NCBI GenBank assembly: GCA_005880075.1
Contig: VBJT01000249.1
Coordinates: 1 to 7,566, forward strand
From: Chloroflexota bacterium
GTDB lineage: Bacteria > Chloroflexota > Dehalococcoidia > SM23-28-2 > RBG-16-64-32
Reading direction: 5' to 3'
DNA length: 7,566 nt
The translations under genes were made by a program, and so were the position numbers. Positions 1 to 6,996 of the stretch are shown here, one piece after another. The notes under the pieces were generated by a model. The model searched no databases. It was not told the DNA's origin and saw only the letters and a program-made list of their open reading frames with translations. Each line of letters starts with the position of its first letter. Position 1 is the first letter of the stretch.

Positions 1-701
1 TCGAGAAACGGCTGCTGGTGCTCTGACGGTAGGGCAGCAACATGGCGCTGAAGGATGATCGTCCGCAGGTAGAGCGCCGCGTCATCCATATTCTCGAAGC
101 GGACAGGCGAGTCGAAGAGCTTCGCTCGGACGTCCGCCCAGCCGGCACGCTGCATGGCGGCCGTCGCCTCTTCTGCCGTGCGATACTTCCGGAACTCCGC
201 CATTCGGAGATATCCCGAATACGGTTCGCGTTCTTCGACCGCCTGGGTGGCGGCCATCAGGCGCGCGATGTTCGCACCGCCGCCGCACTGCGCGCGGAAG
301 CGGCCGCCGGGCTTCGTCGCGCGGAGCAAGCAGCCGAAGAGCGCATCGTCATCCGGGATCCAGTGGAGGACGGCGTTCGAGAAGACAACGTCGACCGGCT
401 CGGGCAGCTCGAAATCGGTGAGGCTGGCACGGATGGGTATGACGTTCGTGAGGCCCCGCTCTTCGATGGCCTGGGTGATCTTCGAGATCATGTCGGGCGA
501 GCTATCGACGGCGTAGATGCGGCCGCGGGGCAGGCGCTCGAGCAAGTCGAAGGTGACGGAGCCGGAGCCGCAGCCGGCGTCAAGGACGGTCTCGTCGCCG
601 CGCAGGTGCAGGTCATCGATGACGGCCTGCGCCCAGCGGCGCATGGGCGTGCCGATGCGGTCGTAGACGTCGGCGTTCCAGTGGGTGGAGGGTTGGGTCA
701 T
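1..701 (-). CDS. Class I SAM-dependent methyltransferase, trans-aconitate methyltransferase-like (3' end cut by window)
   Basis: This gene encodes a cytoplasmic methyltransferase that transfers a methyl group from S-adenosylmethionine to a small molecule; the substrate cannot be read from sequence. The visible part is 233 residues and no stop is reached before the left edge. The Rossmann-type SAM-binding motif I, VLDAGCGSG, lies at residues 39-47. The acidic residue at the end of strand 2 is D66 in YAVDSS, SNAVLHW (108-114) is motif IV, and PGGRF (131-135) is the post-motif loop. The SNAVLHW form and the WNAD-Y-RIG-P opening resemble Tam-type trans-aconitate methyltransferases and related SAM enzymes of about 250-260 residues, so little is missing. 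The ATG at 699-701 is preceded directly by an in-frame TAA, which fixes the start, although no strong Shine-Dalgarno is visible. It begins 19 bases after the toxin-like gene stop and is probably cotranscribed with it. The family call is firm; the Tam assignment is an inference. Confidence 0.88.
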   Translation of the reverse strand, partial: MTQPSTHWNADVYDRIGTPMRRWAQAVIDDLHLRGDETVLDAGCGSGSVTFDLLERLPRGRIYAVDSSPDMISKITQAIEERGLTNVIPIRASLTDFELPEPVDVVFSNAVLHWIPDDDALFGCLLRATKPGGRFRAQCGGGANIARLMAATQAVEEREPYSGYLRMAEFRKYRTAEEATAAMQRAGWADVRAKLFDSPVRFENMDDAALYLRTIILQRHVAALPSEHQQPFL

Positions 702-720
702 TTACTTTTCATTCGGAGAG

Positions 721-1083
721 TTAGGCGGTGCGAATACGGACACGCGTCCGTTCAATTACGACAATCCTACCTGAGTAGCTGATGGGCGGCTCTTCTAACG
801 ATGTCAATGCCTCAACGAGCCTATCTATGATAGCTGCCGACCGGAGCCCACCTACCCGTAACAGCACCACGCCCGGGTGAGACGGCTGTCCTATTACGAG
901 TTCGCCGAAATCGCGGTCCCTCGTAACTATCGTGCGAGTCTCTGCGTGGCAGAGCCGAAAGATCTCGTCATCGTCACTATTTGACATCGCGAGCTCGCGC
1001 ACATCGCTCGCGTCATGTCCGAGAGACCTGAGTACCGGAGCGGTCCCCGCCGGCATATTGCCATCGACGAGGAAGCGCGCCAC
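721..1083 (-). CDS. DUF5615 family PIN-like protein, putative toxin of a DUF433/DUF5615 toxin-antitoxin pair
   Basis: This 120-residue protein resembles the DUF5615 (COG4634) PIN-like family, predicted ribonucleases usually encoded just after a DUF433 antitoxin. The expected marks are present. The N-terminal FLVDGNMP block (4-11) carries D7 and N9; the family usually has D-E-N-L-P, so G8 is a variant. LGHDASDVREL (21-31) carries D24 and D27, the acidic DDDE run is at 37-40, and TRDRDFG (54-60) carries D56 and D58. PGVVLLR (70-76) forms the following strand. Length and order match the family, so the toxin appears intact. Translation starts at GTG (1081-1083), which gives the normal N-terminus. 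A remnant antitoxin stop codon lies one base upstream, so the two were once translationally coupled. GC content is lower than in the flanking enzyme genes, in keeping with horizontal acquisition. RNase activity is known or predicted for the family only, and is not shown here. Confidence 0.82.
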   Translation of the reverse strand: MARFLVDGNMPAGTAPVLRSLGHDASDVRELAMSNSDDDEIFRLCHAETRTIVTRDRDFGELVIGQPSHPGVVLLRVGGLRSAAIIDRLVEALTSLEEPPISYSGRIVVIERTRVRIRTA

Positions 1084-1084
1084 C

Positions 1085-1256
1085 CTATATGGCCCGGACG
1101 TCCTCGGCTGCTATCACTTCATGCGCGTAACGGAGTACGTTGTTCAAGAATGACTGAAATTGGGACGCGCGTTCCCTTAACAACCGGCTTTCCCACACAA
1201 ACGTTTGGATCGATTGTTATACCTATTGCTATCTCGCGTTCGCTTGCTCTCGCCAT
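1085..1256 (-). pseudogene. DUF433 antitoxin gene disrupted by an internal deletion and frameshift
   Basis: From the ATG at 1254-1256 the frame encodes 45 residues ending at TGA (1119-1121). Residues 12-38 are a clear DUF433 (COG2442) N-terminus: ITIDPNVCVGKPVVKGTRVP followed by ISVILE. The family normally continues for about 75 residues with an L-A-x-G-x-S-x-E-E-I-L region and a C-terminal helix. Here the frame ends in the unrelated tail QRTPLRA. Reading the same strand in a different frame from about 1138 gives VLRYAHEVIAAEDVRAI, which looks like the family's C-terminal helix, and ends at TAG (1085-1087), one base before the toxin GTG. Both ends therefore survive and about 20-25 middle codons plus the frame are lost. 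This reading is mine from pattern memory; a divergent short antitoxin is possible but less likely. The product would lack part of the DNA- or toxin-binding fold. Start 41 bases after the crotonase stop. Confidence 0.72.
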
Positions 1257-1297
1257 TGTTAACTGCCGGTTTCTATTGTAGCCCGCAGACGGGCCCT

Positions 1298-2101
1298 CTA
1301 CCTGCCCTGGAACTGCGGCGCGCGCTTCTCGACGAAGGCCTGGACGCCCTCGCGGAAATCCTTGGAGCCGAATAGCGGCAGAAGCTGGAGGAAGACGTGG
1401 TGTACGTTTGCCTCGAACGTCTCTTCGAGGCCGAGGCGCATCATGCGCTTGGTCGCCTGGACGGCGAGCGGGGCGTTGGCGGCGATCTCGGCAGCGAGCT
1501 GCCGCGTTGTTGGCAGGAGTTGGTCGGGCTCGACGACGTGGCTCACGAGGCGGGCCTCGAGCGCTTCCTGCGCGGAAAGGGTGCGGCCGGCGAACGCGAT
1601 CTCGGCGGCTTTCTCCCAGCCAATGAGGCGCGGGAGGAGCCAGGCGCCGCCGCTCTCCGGAAGGATGCCGCGCCTGGTGAAGACGGCGGCGAGCTTGGCG
1701 TCGCGGGAGGCGATGCGGATGTCCGCGCCGAGGGCCAAGTCCATGCCGTAGCCGGCGGCGGGGCCGTTGATCGCGCAGATGACCGGCTTGTCGGTCGTGT
1801 GAAGGACGATGGGCGGGCTGTTCGCGAGATCGAAGCGGGCGTTCGCGAGGCTGTCGGCACCGTTCGACCCGATACCTGTGCCGGCGACGAGGTCTTTGAG
1901 GTCGAGGCCGGCGCAAAAGCCGCGCCCAGCGCCTGTGATGATGATTACACGCACGTCACGATCATGGTCGGCGTCGCGGAGCGCCTGGGAGAGCGATTCG
2001 AGCATTGGGCCGCTGATCGCGTTGAGGCGGTCGGGCCGGTTCAGCGTGATGGTCGCGACGTTGGAATCGAGTTCGAAGAGCAGGTCGGCGTATTCGGGCA
2101 T
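1298..2101 (-). CDS. Enoyl-CoA hydratase/isomerase (crotonase) family protein
   Basis: A 267-residue cytoplasmic protein of the crotonase superfamily, whose members act on acyl-CoA thioesters, typically hydrating or isomerising enoyl-CoAs in fatty-acid or aromatic degradation. The N-terminal ATITLNRPDRLNAI block (16-29) and the oxyanion-hole region GRGFCAGLDLKDL (59-71) are canonical. ICAINGPAAGYGMDLALGADIRIAS (108-132) supplies the second oxyanion glycine. FTRRGILPESGGAWLLPRLIG (141-161) and the C-terminal EGVQAFVEKRAPQFQG (251-266) complete the fold. The first of the two hydratase glutamates is replaced by D121, and G145 sits where I place the second, so classical hydratase activity is doubtful; a PaaG-like isomerase or another crotonase reaction is plausible. 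The ATG at 2099-2101 is chosen over an upstream in-frame start because a perfect AGGAGG precedes it and the crotonase fold begins there. It is transcribed away from the moxR operon. Confidence 0.92.
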   Translation of the reverse strand: MPEYADLLFELDSNVATITLNRPDRLNAISGPMLESLSQALRDADHDRDVRVIIITGAGRGFCAGLDLKDLVAGTGIGSNGADSLANARFDLANSPPIVLHTTDKPVICAINGPAAGYGMDLALGADIRIASRDAKLAAVFTRRGILPESGGAWLLPRLIGWEKAAEIAFAGRTLSAQEALEARLVSHVVEPDQLLPTTRQLAAEIAANAPLAVQATKRMMRLGLEETFEANVHHVFLQLLPLFGSKDFREGVQAFVEKRAPQFQGR

Positions 2102-2108
2102 AGAAGCA

Positions 2109-2114
2109 CCTCCT
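2109..2114 (-). promoter_or_regulatory. Ribosome binding site of the crotonase gene
   Basis: AGGAGG on the minus strand, seven bases before the ATG at 2099-2101. It is the strongest Shine-Dalgarno in the window and decides the start: the same frame stays open upstream to 2230, but the extra 43 codons have no resemblance to the crotonase family. Confidence 0.85.
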
Positions 2115-2121
2115 GGGCCGT

Positions 2122-2151
2122 AGTTTACAGTCGCCGCTTCGCTATTGTCAG
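2122..2151 (-). promoter_or_regulatory. Possible sigma-70 type promoter of the crotonase gene
   Basis: On the minus strand CTGACA (2146-2151, one mismatch to TTGACA) is followed after 18 bases by TAAACT (2122-2127, a weak match to TATAAT), leaving about 20 bases to the ATG. The short leader that results would still contain the AGGAGG. It is a consensus match only, in a genome whose promoter rules are unknown. Confidence 0.3.
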
Positions 2152-2198
2152 ACTTCGTCGCCGCCGTAACGCGTCTATTGCCAGCCTTTGGGGGTTGC

Positions 2199-2259
2199 GA
2201 GTAACCTGAGGGGGAGCGACAGGGAACCAAACCGTCCCCCCTGCCGTTTATTACTCAGG
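2199..2259 (+). repeat. Nested inverted repeats in the presumed leader of the moxR operon
   Basis: CCTGAG (2205-2210) is complementary to CTCAGG (2254-2259). Inside them CGACAGGG (2217-2224) pairs with CCCTGCCG (2239-2246) with one mismatch around a 14-base loop. GAGTAA (2199-2204) is complementary to TTACTC (2251-2256), which overlaps the outer right arm, so the two outer pairings exclude each other. A further G-run/C-run pairing (2210-2215 with 2235-2240) competes with the inner stem. The element ends 23 bases before the TTG start of moxR. It could be an operator, a leader RNA structure or chance; its function is not known. Confidence 0.4.
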
Positions 2260-2282
2260 ACAAGACCGGAGAACCGCCCCAC

Positions 2283-3248
2283 TTGGACGCTCGCTCGGTA
2301 GCCCAACGCATCGTCGAGAACGTAGAGCGCGTCATCGTCGGCAAGCGCTCGCAGGTGGAACTTGCGGTGATGACGCTGATGTGCGGCGGGCACCTGCTGA
2401 TCGAAGACGTGCCGGGCGTCGGCAAGACCATGCTTGCGCGCAGTCTGGCCCGCTCAAGCGGCTGCTCGTTTAACCGGATTCAGTTCACGCCGGACCTTTT
2501 GCCGACGGATGTGACGGGCGTCTCGGTATACAACCAGAGCACGCGTGACTTCGAGTTCAGGCCGGGACCGGTCCTTTCGCAGGTGGTGCTTGCCGACGAG
2601 ATAAACCGCGCGACACCGAAGGCGCAATCGGCGCTGCTGGAGGCGATGGAAGAACGTCAGGTGACCGTGGACGGCATCACGCATCACACGCCGGCGCCGT
2701 TCATTGTGATGGGCACGCAGAACCCAATCGAGTATGAAGGGACGTTCCCGCTGCCCGAAGCGCAACTGGACAGATTCCTGCTCCGTCTTGAGCTGGGTTA
2801 CCCCTCTTTCCAGGACGAGAAGGCGATCATGGAACGCCAGCGGGACGGCCATCCCGTTGCCGAGCTGGAGCAGGTCTGCGAGCCGAACGACATCCTTTCT
2901 CTGCAGGAGGCGGTGCGCGGCATTTATACCGATGTCCTCGTCCAGGAATACATCGTCAGCCTGATGAACGCGACCCGTAATCATGATTCGGTGTATCTTG
3001 GCGCGTCGCCCCGTGGCTCGCTGGCTCTGCAAAGGCTCGGTCAGGCACGAGCGGTCCTCGATGGCCGCGACTTCGTGCTGCCGGACGACGTCAAGGTGTT
3101 GGCATATCCGGCGCTAGGGCATCGCATCATCCTGAACGCGCAGGCGCGGGTGAAAGGCGCTACGGTCCAGCAGGTACTGGCCGAAGCACTCCAACGGCTG
3201 CCAGTGCCGGGCGTGCGCGCCGCGGAGCGGGCGAGCAGGCGGGGCTAG
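2283..3248 (+). CDS. MoxR family AAA+ ATPase
   Basis: A 321-residue cytoplasmic AAA+ ATPase of the MoxR class, a family thought to act as chaperones that help mature or activate partner proteins encoded in the same operon. Walker A is DVPGVGKT (42-49), Walker B is VVLADE (101-106), and sensor 1 is GTQNP (144-148). The arginine finger region is QLDRF (161-165) and sensor 2 is ASPRG (241-245). Length and order match typical MoxR proteins, and all the nucleotide-handling residues are present, so it should be active. The start is the TTG at 2283-2285: the next in-frame ATG, at residue 30, would remove the conserved VIVGKRSQVELAV segment before Walker A. A purine-rich CGGAGA lies upstream at a rather long distance, and a structured inverted repeat lies in the leader. 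It is the first gene of a three-gene operon; its TAG stop is directly followed by the ATG of the DUF58 gene. Confidence 0.95.
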   Translation: MDARSVAQRIVENVERVIVGKRSQVELAVMTLMCGGHLLIEDVPGVGKTMLARSLARSSGCSFNRIQFTPDLLPTDVTGVSVYNQSTRDFEFRPGPVLSQVVLADEINRATPKAQSALLEAMEERQVTVDGITHHTPAPFIVMGTQNPIEYEGTFPLPEAQLDRFLLRLELGYPSFQDEKAIMERQRDGHPVAELEQVCEPNDILSLQEAVRGIYTDVLVQEYIVSLMNATRNHDSVYLGASPRGSLALQRLGQARAVLDGRDFVLPDDVKVLAYPALGHRIILNAQARVKGATVQQVLAEALQRLPVPGVRAAERASRRG

Positions 3249-4490
3249 ATGACGAGGGTGTTGGATGGCATGGCCGACGCCCTGAGACGCTTTCTCCGTA
3301 TTTGCTACCGCAACCAGAACCTGCTTTTCGTAGTAACGGCTTTGGCAACAATGTCGATCTTCGCGTTTGTGAGCGGGTACTGGTTCTTCTATCGCGCGGC
3401 CTACGTGCTCGGTGGCCTCGTCATCGTCTGCTTGATCTGGGCCCGCGTGCACGCCGGCGCGCTCGAGGTAGCGGTGGAGCGCGCAAACGACCGCCTACAG
3501 GTGGGGCAGGAGGCGGAGGCGAGGGTGCGACTGCGAAGCCGAAGCAAGTTCACCAAAGTGTGGCTGGAGGCGGAAGACGAGACTGATATGCCGGGCACGC
3601 CGGCGCGGACAGTGCTCACGTTGCCGTCCAATGGGTCGCGCAACTGGAAGGTAAACCTGCGCTGCGCGCGGCGAGGCATTTACCGAGCAGGCCCCGTGCG
3701 CATCACTACCGGCGACCCGTTCGGCCTATTTCGCCTGACCCGGACGTACGGAGAGGGGCGGCAGCTCCTGGTCCTTCCCCGACCGGAAGAGCTTCCATAT
3801 TTTTGGTCGCCTGTGGCGCAGCTGCCGGGCGAGGGCAGCGTGCGTCGCCGCACTCACTACGTCACGCCAAATGCATCAGGCGTGCGCGATTATTACCCCG
3901 GCGATAGTTACAACCGCATCCATTGGCGTTCGACAGCCCGGCTGGGCCGGCTGATGGTTAAGACATTCGAAATGGACCCGACGAGCAACGTCTGGGTGCT
4001 CGTAGACCTCGACGGCGCGGTTCAGGGAGGCGCCGGCGACGAAAGCACGGAGGAATACGGCGTGCGCATCGCGACTTCGCTTGCTTACCATTTCGTGCAA
4101 TCCAATCGGGTCCTCGGTCTCATAGCGTTCGGCGAGGAGGCCGTCGTACTTGACCCGACGCGGGGCTCTCAGCAATACGGTCGCATCCTAGAAGCTCTGG
4201 CGATGGCGCGGGCGAGTGGGGTGAAGCCCCTAAGCCTTGTGCTCGAAGAGGAGGGCCGCCGTTTCGGGCGTCACACCACCCTGATCATAGTCACTCCCTC
4301 GACCTCGGAAAGCTGGGAAGCGGCCAGCTTCGGCGCGGAACAGCCGGGATCTTTGCGCCTGGAGGCGCTTTCCACTCTGGGGGTTCCGGCATACGTTGTA
4401 CGCTGTGGCTCCGATATCTCGCTGATGCTCGGGCCGGCGGGTATGGCCGCACATGCGGCACCCGAGCGACAGAAAGCAACGGCGCGCTGA
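3249..4490 (+). CDS. DUF58 domain-containing membrane protein
   Basis: A 413-residue protein with two predicted membrane segments near the N-terminus (about 25-41 and 50-64), followed by a beta-rich region and the DUF58 core. The signature GVRDYYPGDSYNRIHW (211-226) continues into RSTARLGRLMVKTFE (227-241). After it comes a von Willebrand A-like Rossmann part with VWVLVDLDGA (248-257), where the metal-site D-x-S-x-S is reduced to D253 and D255, and then LGLIAFGE and LIIVTP strands. DUF58 proteins are regularly paired with MoxR ATPases and TgpA-type transglutaminase-like proteins, and probably act together at the membrane; the molecular role is not established. The ATG at 3249 follows the MoxR stop with no gap and in the same frame, with a purine-rich AGGCGGGG upstream. 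The TGA stop overlaps the next ATG by one base. Translational coupling across all three genes is likely. Confidence 0.92.
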   Translation: MTRVLDGMADALRRFLRICYRNQNLLFVVTALATMSIFAFVSGYWFFYRAAYVLGGLVIVCLIWARVHAGALEVAVERANDRLQVGQEAEARVRLRSRSKFTKVWLEAEDETDMPGTPARTVLTLPSNGSRNWKVNLRCARRGIYRAGPVRITTGDPFGLFRLTRTYGEGRQLLVLPRPEELPYFWSPVAQLPGEGSVRRRTHYVTPNASGVRDYYPGDSYNRIHWRSTARLGRLMVKTFEMDPTSNVWVLVDLDGAVQGGAGDESTEEYGVRIATSLAYHFVQSNRVLGLIAFGEEAVVLDPTRGSQQYGRILEALAMARASGVKPLSLVLEEEGRRFGRHTTLIIVTPSTSESWEAASFGAEQPGSLRLEALSTLGVPAYVVRCGSDISLMLGPAGMAAHAAPERQKATAR

Positions 4491-6982
4491 TGGCCGAGTT
4501 CGAATGGACCAGGCCCGTGGCACCGGCAACGGCACGCGCCGCGCCGCAATGGCTCCGACGGCTAACCGTCCGCCTCACGGACTGGGAAGATTGGCTAACG
4601 CTCGTCCTTGCACTGGGCGCAACGATGTGCGTTTCGCTCGGGCTGGAGCAGTCCGGCTGGTCGGACGATATGCCGTCGATAACGCTAGTCTCGGTCCTAG
4701 CGATCGTGGCCTCGCTCCTGATCGCGCGCTCCGGACTGTCGATATTTGCCGCCTGGCCGCTGGCCATGCTAACGGGCGTGCTCGTCGTTTTCTGGCAGAC
4801 GCTCGAGATAGTGGGTCCCGGGAACTTCGAGCAGAGGATGGACGCCATTTACCTGCGCTTCGAAACCTGGTTCGACCTTGCCTTCCACGGAGGCGTGAGC
4901 AACGACGCGTTGCCGTTCAACGTGCTCGTGCTTGCATTGACCTGGCTTGGGGTATTTATCTTCGGCTGGAGCGTCTACCGCTGGGAAAACGCGTGGATAG
5001 GGCTGATTCCCGGAGGACTGACGTTGTTTCTGGATTTGGCCTTGGTGGGCGACAACCTTGAGGGGTCAGTCCTGCTGTACATGCTGTTCGGGTTCTTGCT
5101 GGTCATGCGCACTAACCTAATGACCCGCATGTCGGTCTGGCGCCGTGAAGGAACGAGTTATCCCTCGCTTATTAGTCTCTCGTTCCTGAACTTCAGCACC
5201 TGGGCGCTGCTCTTTCTTATCGTGACCGCGTGGGTCCTTCCGGTGGGACCGTTCGCGACGCCAGCGCCTGTCGACGCAATGGTCCGCCAGGTCGAGGAGG
5301 TAGGCGTCAACTTCGTGCGGCTCTCTGGGCCGCTGCACGTCAAGCGGGTGATCCCGGTCCATAACTTCACCGGAGTGCTACCTTTCCAGGGCTCGATCGA
5401 GCTCGGCGATCGCGAGTTGCTGACGGTCCGCGTCAACGACCCTGGGGTATCCGGCGAGATTCGCCTTCGCGGGGCGGTCTACGACGAATACGGCGGCGGC
5501 GGCTGGAAAGCCGGCGCGCGGACTTCCGTAGATCTGCCCGCATATATCGAGGATAGCTTGAAAGCAGACATCGCGAGCGGTGCGACCAAAGGACAAGTGA
5601 TCCCACTCACGGTAACAGTTGACCGCAATAGCGTTGTCGGCTCTGTCTTGTTCTCGCCGGGGGAACCGATCTCAGCCAGTACCCCGTTCCAAATCGAGGC
5701 GCCCTCTTCGGGATTCAGGACAATTCAGTTCCCGCTTAAGAACGGAGGCGAGGGGGCGACGGACCAGGAGATACTCTCGGCGGTCAAAGCGCGCATGGGC
5801 GAGGATTTTGTAGGCCTAACCGTCGATCGAGATGAGCGGCGAGGCGTCGTCGATGTGGGTGGTTTGCAGATAAACGGAGGACCGCTTCCTGATGGGCTGG
5901 TCGCAAGACCCGAGAATCGGGTGGGCGAAGGACGCTCCTACAACATCAGTGGATTTATCCCCATCGTGCCGGAAGAGGAACTGCGCCAGGCATCCGGAAT
6001 CGATCCGGACTGGGTGCTGCGCCAGTACATTCCACTGCCAGAAGACCTTCCCGATAGGGTGCGCCTACGCGCCGAGGAGGTCACCGCCGGCATGAGCACC
6101 CGTTACGACAAGGCGCTGCGCGTGCAAGATTACCTACGGAGTTTTCCGATCGACTTCAGCATTCCGGACACGCCGCCCGGCAGGGACGCGATCGATTACT
6201 TCCTGTTCGACTCTATGCGCGGCTACTTCGACTACCACGCCTCGGCTATGGCCGTAATGCTGCGGGAGCTGAACATCCCGGCGCGCCTGGCTGTCGGTTT
6301 CGTGATCGACGAGGCGGACAAGAATCTGGAGAGCGGAGCCTATACGATCCGCGACCGTAACTCCTACGCCTGGACGGAGGTCTATTTTCCAAGCTACGGA
6401 TGGATCGCCTTCAACCCTTCGCCGGACCGCCCCGGCGCACTGAATCCAGCGGTCGAACAGAATAGCGAACCGGACAAAGCGTTGACGCTGAAGGACTTCC
6501 CTGGTCTGCCGGTGACGGCAGACCCAGTCCTCGATACTCCCGGCGACCAGAATCCGAGTATTCCGGTCACTGCGATCGAGCAGAAGCGTGACTACAACCC
6601 GTTGCTAACGCTGGCTGCGGCAGTATTTATCGCGTTGTTGGCGGGTAGCGTTTACTTAGGCTGGCAACGCTCTGTGGCGGGGCTACCGTACTCTCAGCAG
6701 CTGTGGGAGAAGACGGTACGACTGGCGACCTGGGCGGGCTACGGCCCGAGAACCGGACAGACTCCAGCGGAGTTCGCCCGGAGTCTCGGACGCTCCGTCA
6801 GACAGGCGAAGGACGTATCGATGCTTGCCGCGGCTTACAATCGCTCCCGTTTTGGGAAGCGGGAGCCTGCAGAGGAAAAGGCGCGGCTGGCCGAGTTCTG
6901 GTCTCCGCTGCGGAACGCGCTGCTCGGTTCGGTCTTTCGGCGCGTTACGAGGCGTGGGCGCAGACCAAATGAGGACCGATAA
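4490..6982 (+). CDS. TgpA-like membrane protein with transglutaminase-like domain lacking the catalytic triad (DUF3488/DUF4129 architecture)
   Basis: This 830-residue protein has the TgpA layout. About seven N-terminal membrane segments (near 35-52, 62-78, 84-104, 143-160, 168-186, 191-206, 231-252) precede a large extracytoplasmic part, a transglutaminase-like domain (about 520-650), one more membrane helix (about 705-724) and a C-terminal DUF4129-like cytoplasmic tail (about 736-830). The fold motifs are easily read: RGYFDYHASAMAVMLREL (577-594), IPARLAVGF, then NSYAWTEVYFPSYGW (624-638) and AFNPSP. In active relatives these carry Cys (R-G-Y-C), His (D-A-H-A-W) and Asp (F-D-P-T); here they are F580, Y626 and N642. 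The protein is therefore probably catalytically inactive, perhaps a peptide- or envelope-binding scaffold. The reading frame is intact and the motifs are otherwise well kept, which argues against a pseudogene. Its ATG overlaps the DUF58 stop (TGATG), so it is the last gene of the operon. Family confidence is high; function is unknown. Confidence 0.9.
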   Translation: MAEFEWTRPVAPATARAAPQWLRRLTVRLTDWEDWLTLVLALGATMCVSLGLEQSGWSDDMPSITLVSVLAIVASLLIARSGLSIFAAWPLAMLTGVLVVFWQTLEIVGPGNFEQRMDAIYLRFETWFDLAFHGGVSNDALPFNVLVLALTWLGVFIFGWSVYRWENAWIGLIPGGLTLFLDLALVGDNLEGSVLLYMLFGFLLVMRTNLMTRMSVWRREGTSYPSLISLSFLNFSTWALLFLIVTAWVLPVGPFATPAPVDAMVRQVEEVGVNFVRLSGPLHVKRVIPVHNFTGVLPFQGSIELGDRELLTVRVNDPGVSGEIRLRGAVYDEYGGGGWKAGARTSVDLPAYIEDSLKADIASGATKGQVIPLTVTVDRNSVVGSVLFSPGEPISASTPFQIEAPSSGFRTIQFPLKNGGEGATDQEILSAVKARMGEDFVGLTVDRDERRGVVDVGGLQINGGPLPDGLVARPENRVGEGRSYNISGFIPIVPEEELRQASGIDPDWVLRQYIPLPEDLPDRVRLRAEEVTAGMSTRYDKALRVQDYLRSFPIDFSIPDTPPGRDAIDYFLFDSMRGYFDYHASAMAVMLRELNIPARLAVGFVIDEADKNLESGAYTIRDRNSYAWTEVYFPSYGWIAFNPSPDRPGALNPAVEQNSEPDKALTLKDFPGLPVTADPVLDTPGDQNPSIPVTAIEQKRDYNPLLTLAAAVFIALLAGSVYLGWQRSVAGLPYSQQLWEKTVRLATWAGYGPRTGQTPAEFARSLGRSVRQAKDVSMLAAAYNRSRFGKREPAEEKARLAEFWSPLRNALLGSVFRRVTRRGRRPNEDR

Positions 6983-6996
6983 GTACCGGAATCCTT

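Noticed and set aside
42..782. Long plus-strand open frame of 246 codons
   Set aside because: It is antisense to the methyltransferase, whose minus-strand translation has clear SAM-binding motifs; the plus-strand product is a low-complexity, Arg/Ala/Gly/Asp-rich shadow typical of GC-rich DNA.
1281..1294. GCCCG-CAGA-CGGGC hairpin just after the crotonase stop as a terminator
   Set aside because: The stem is only 5 bp and no T-run follows on the minus strand, so an intrinsic terminator is not supported.
1119..1916. Minus-strand open frame of 265 codons as a single protein
   Set aside because: Most of it is an out-of-frame Arg/Pro-rich shadow of the crotonase; only its last 45 codons, starting at the ATG at 1256, correspond to the antitoxin remnant.
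1397..2209. Plus-strand open frame of 270 codons opposite the crotonase gene
   Set aside because: The crotonase on the other strand has family motifs along its length and a perfect Shine-Dalgarno; the antisense product has no recognisable motif.
2241..2282. Earlier non-standard start (for example ATT at 2250 or CTG at 2241) for the MoxR gene
   Set aside because: The TTG at 2283 already gives the normal MoxR N-terminus, and upstream codons add nothing family-like and would run into the inverted repeat.
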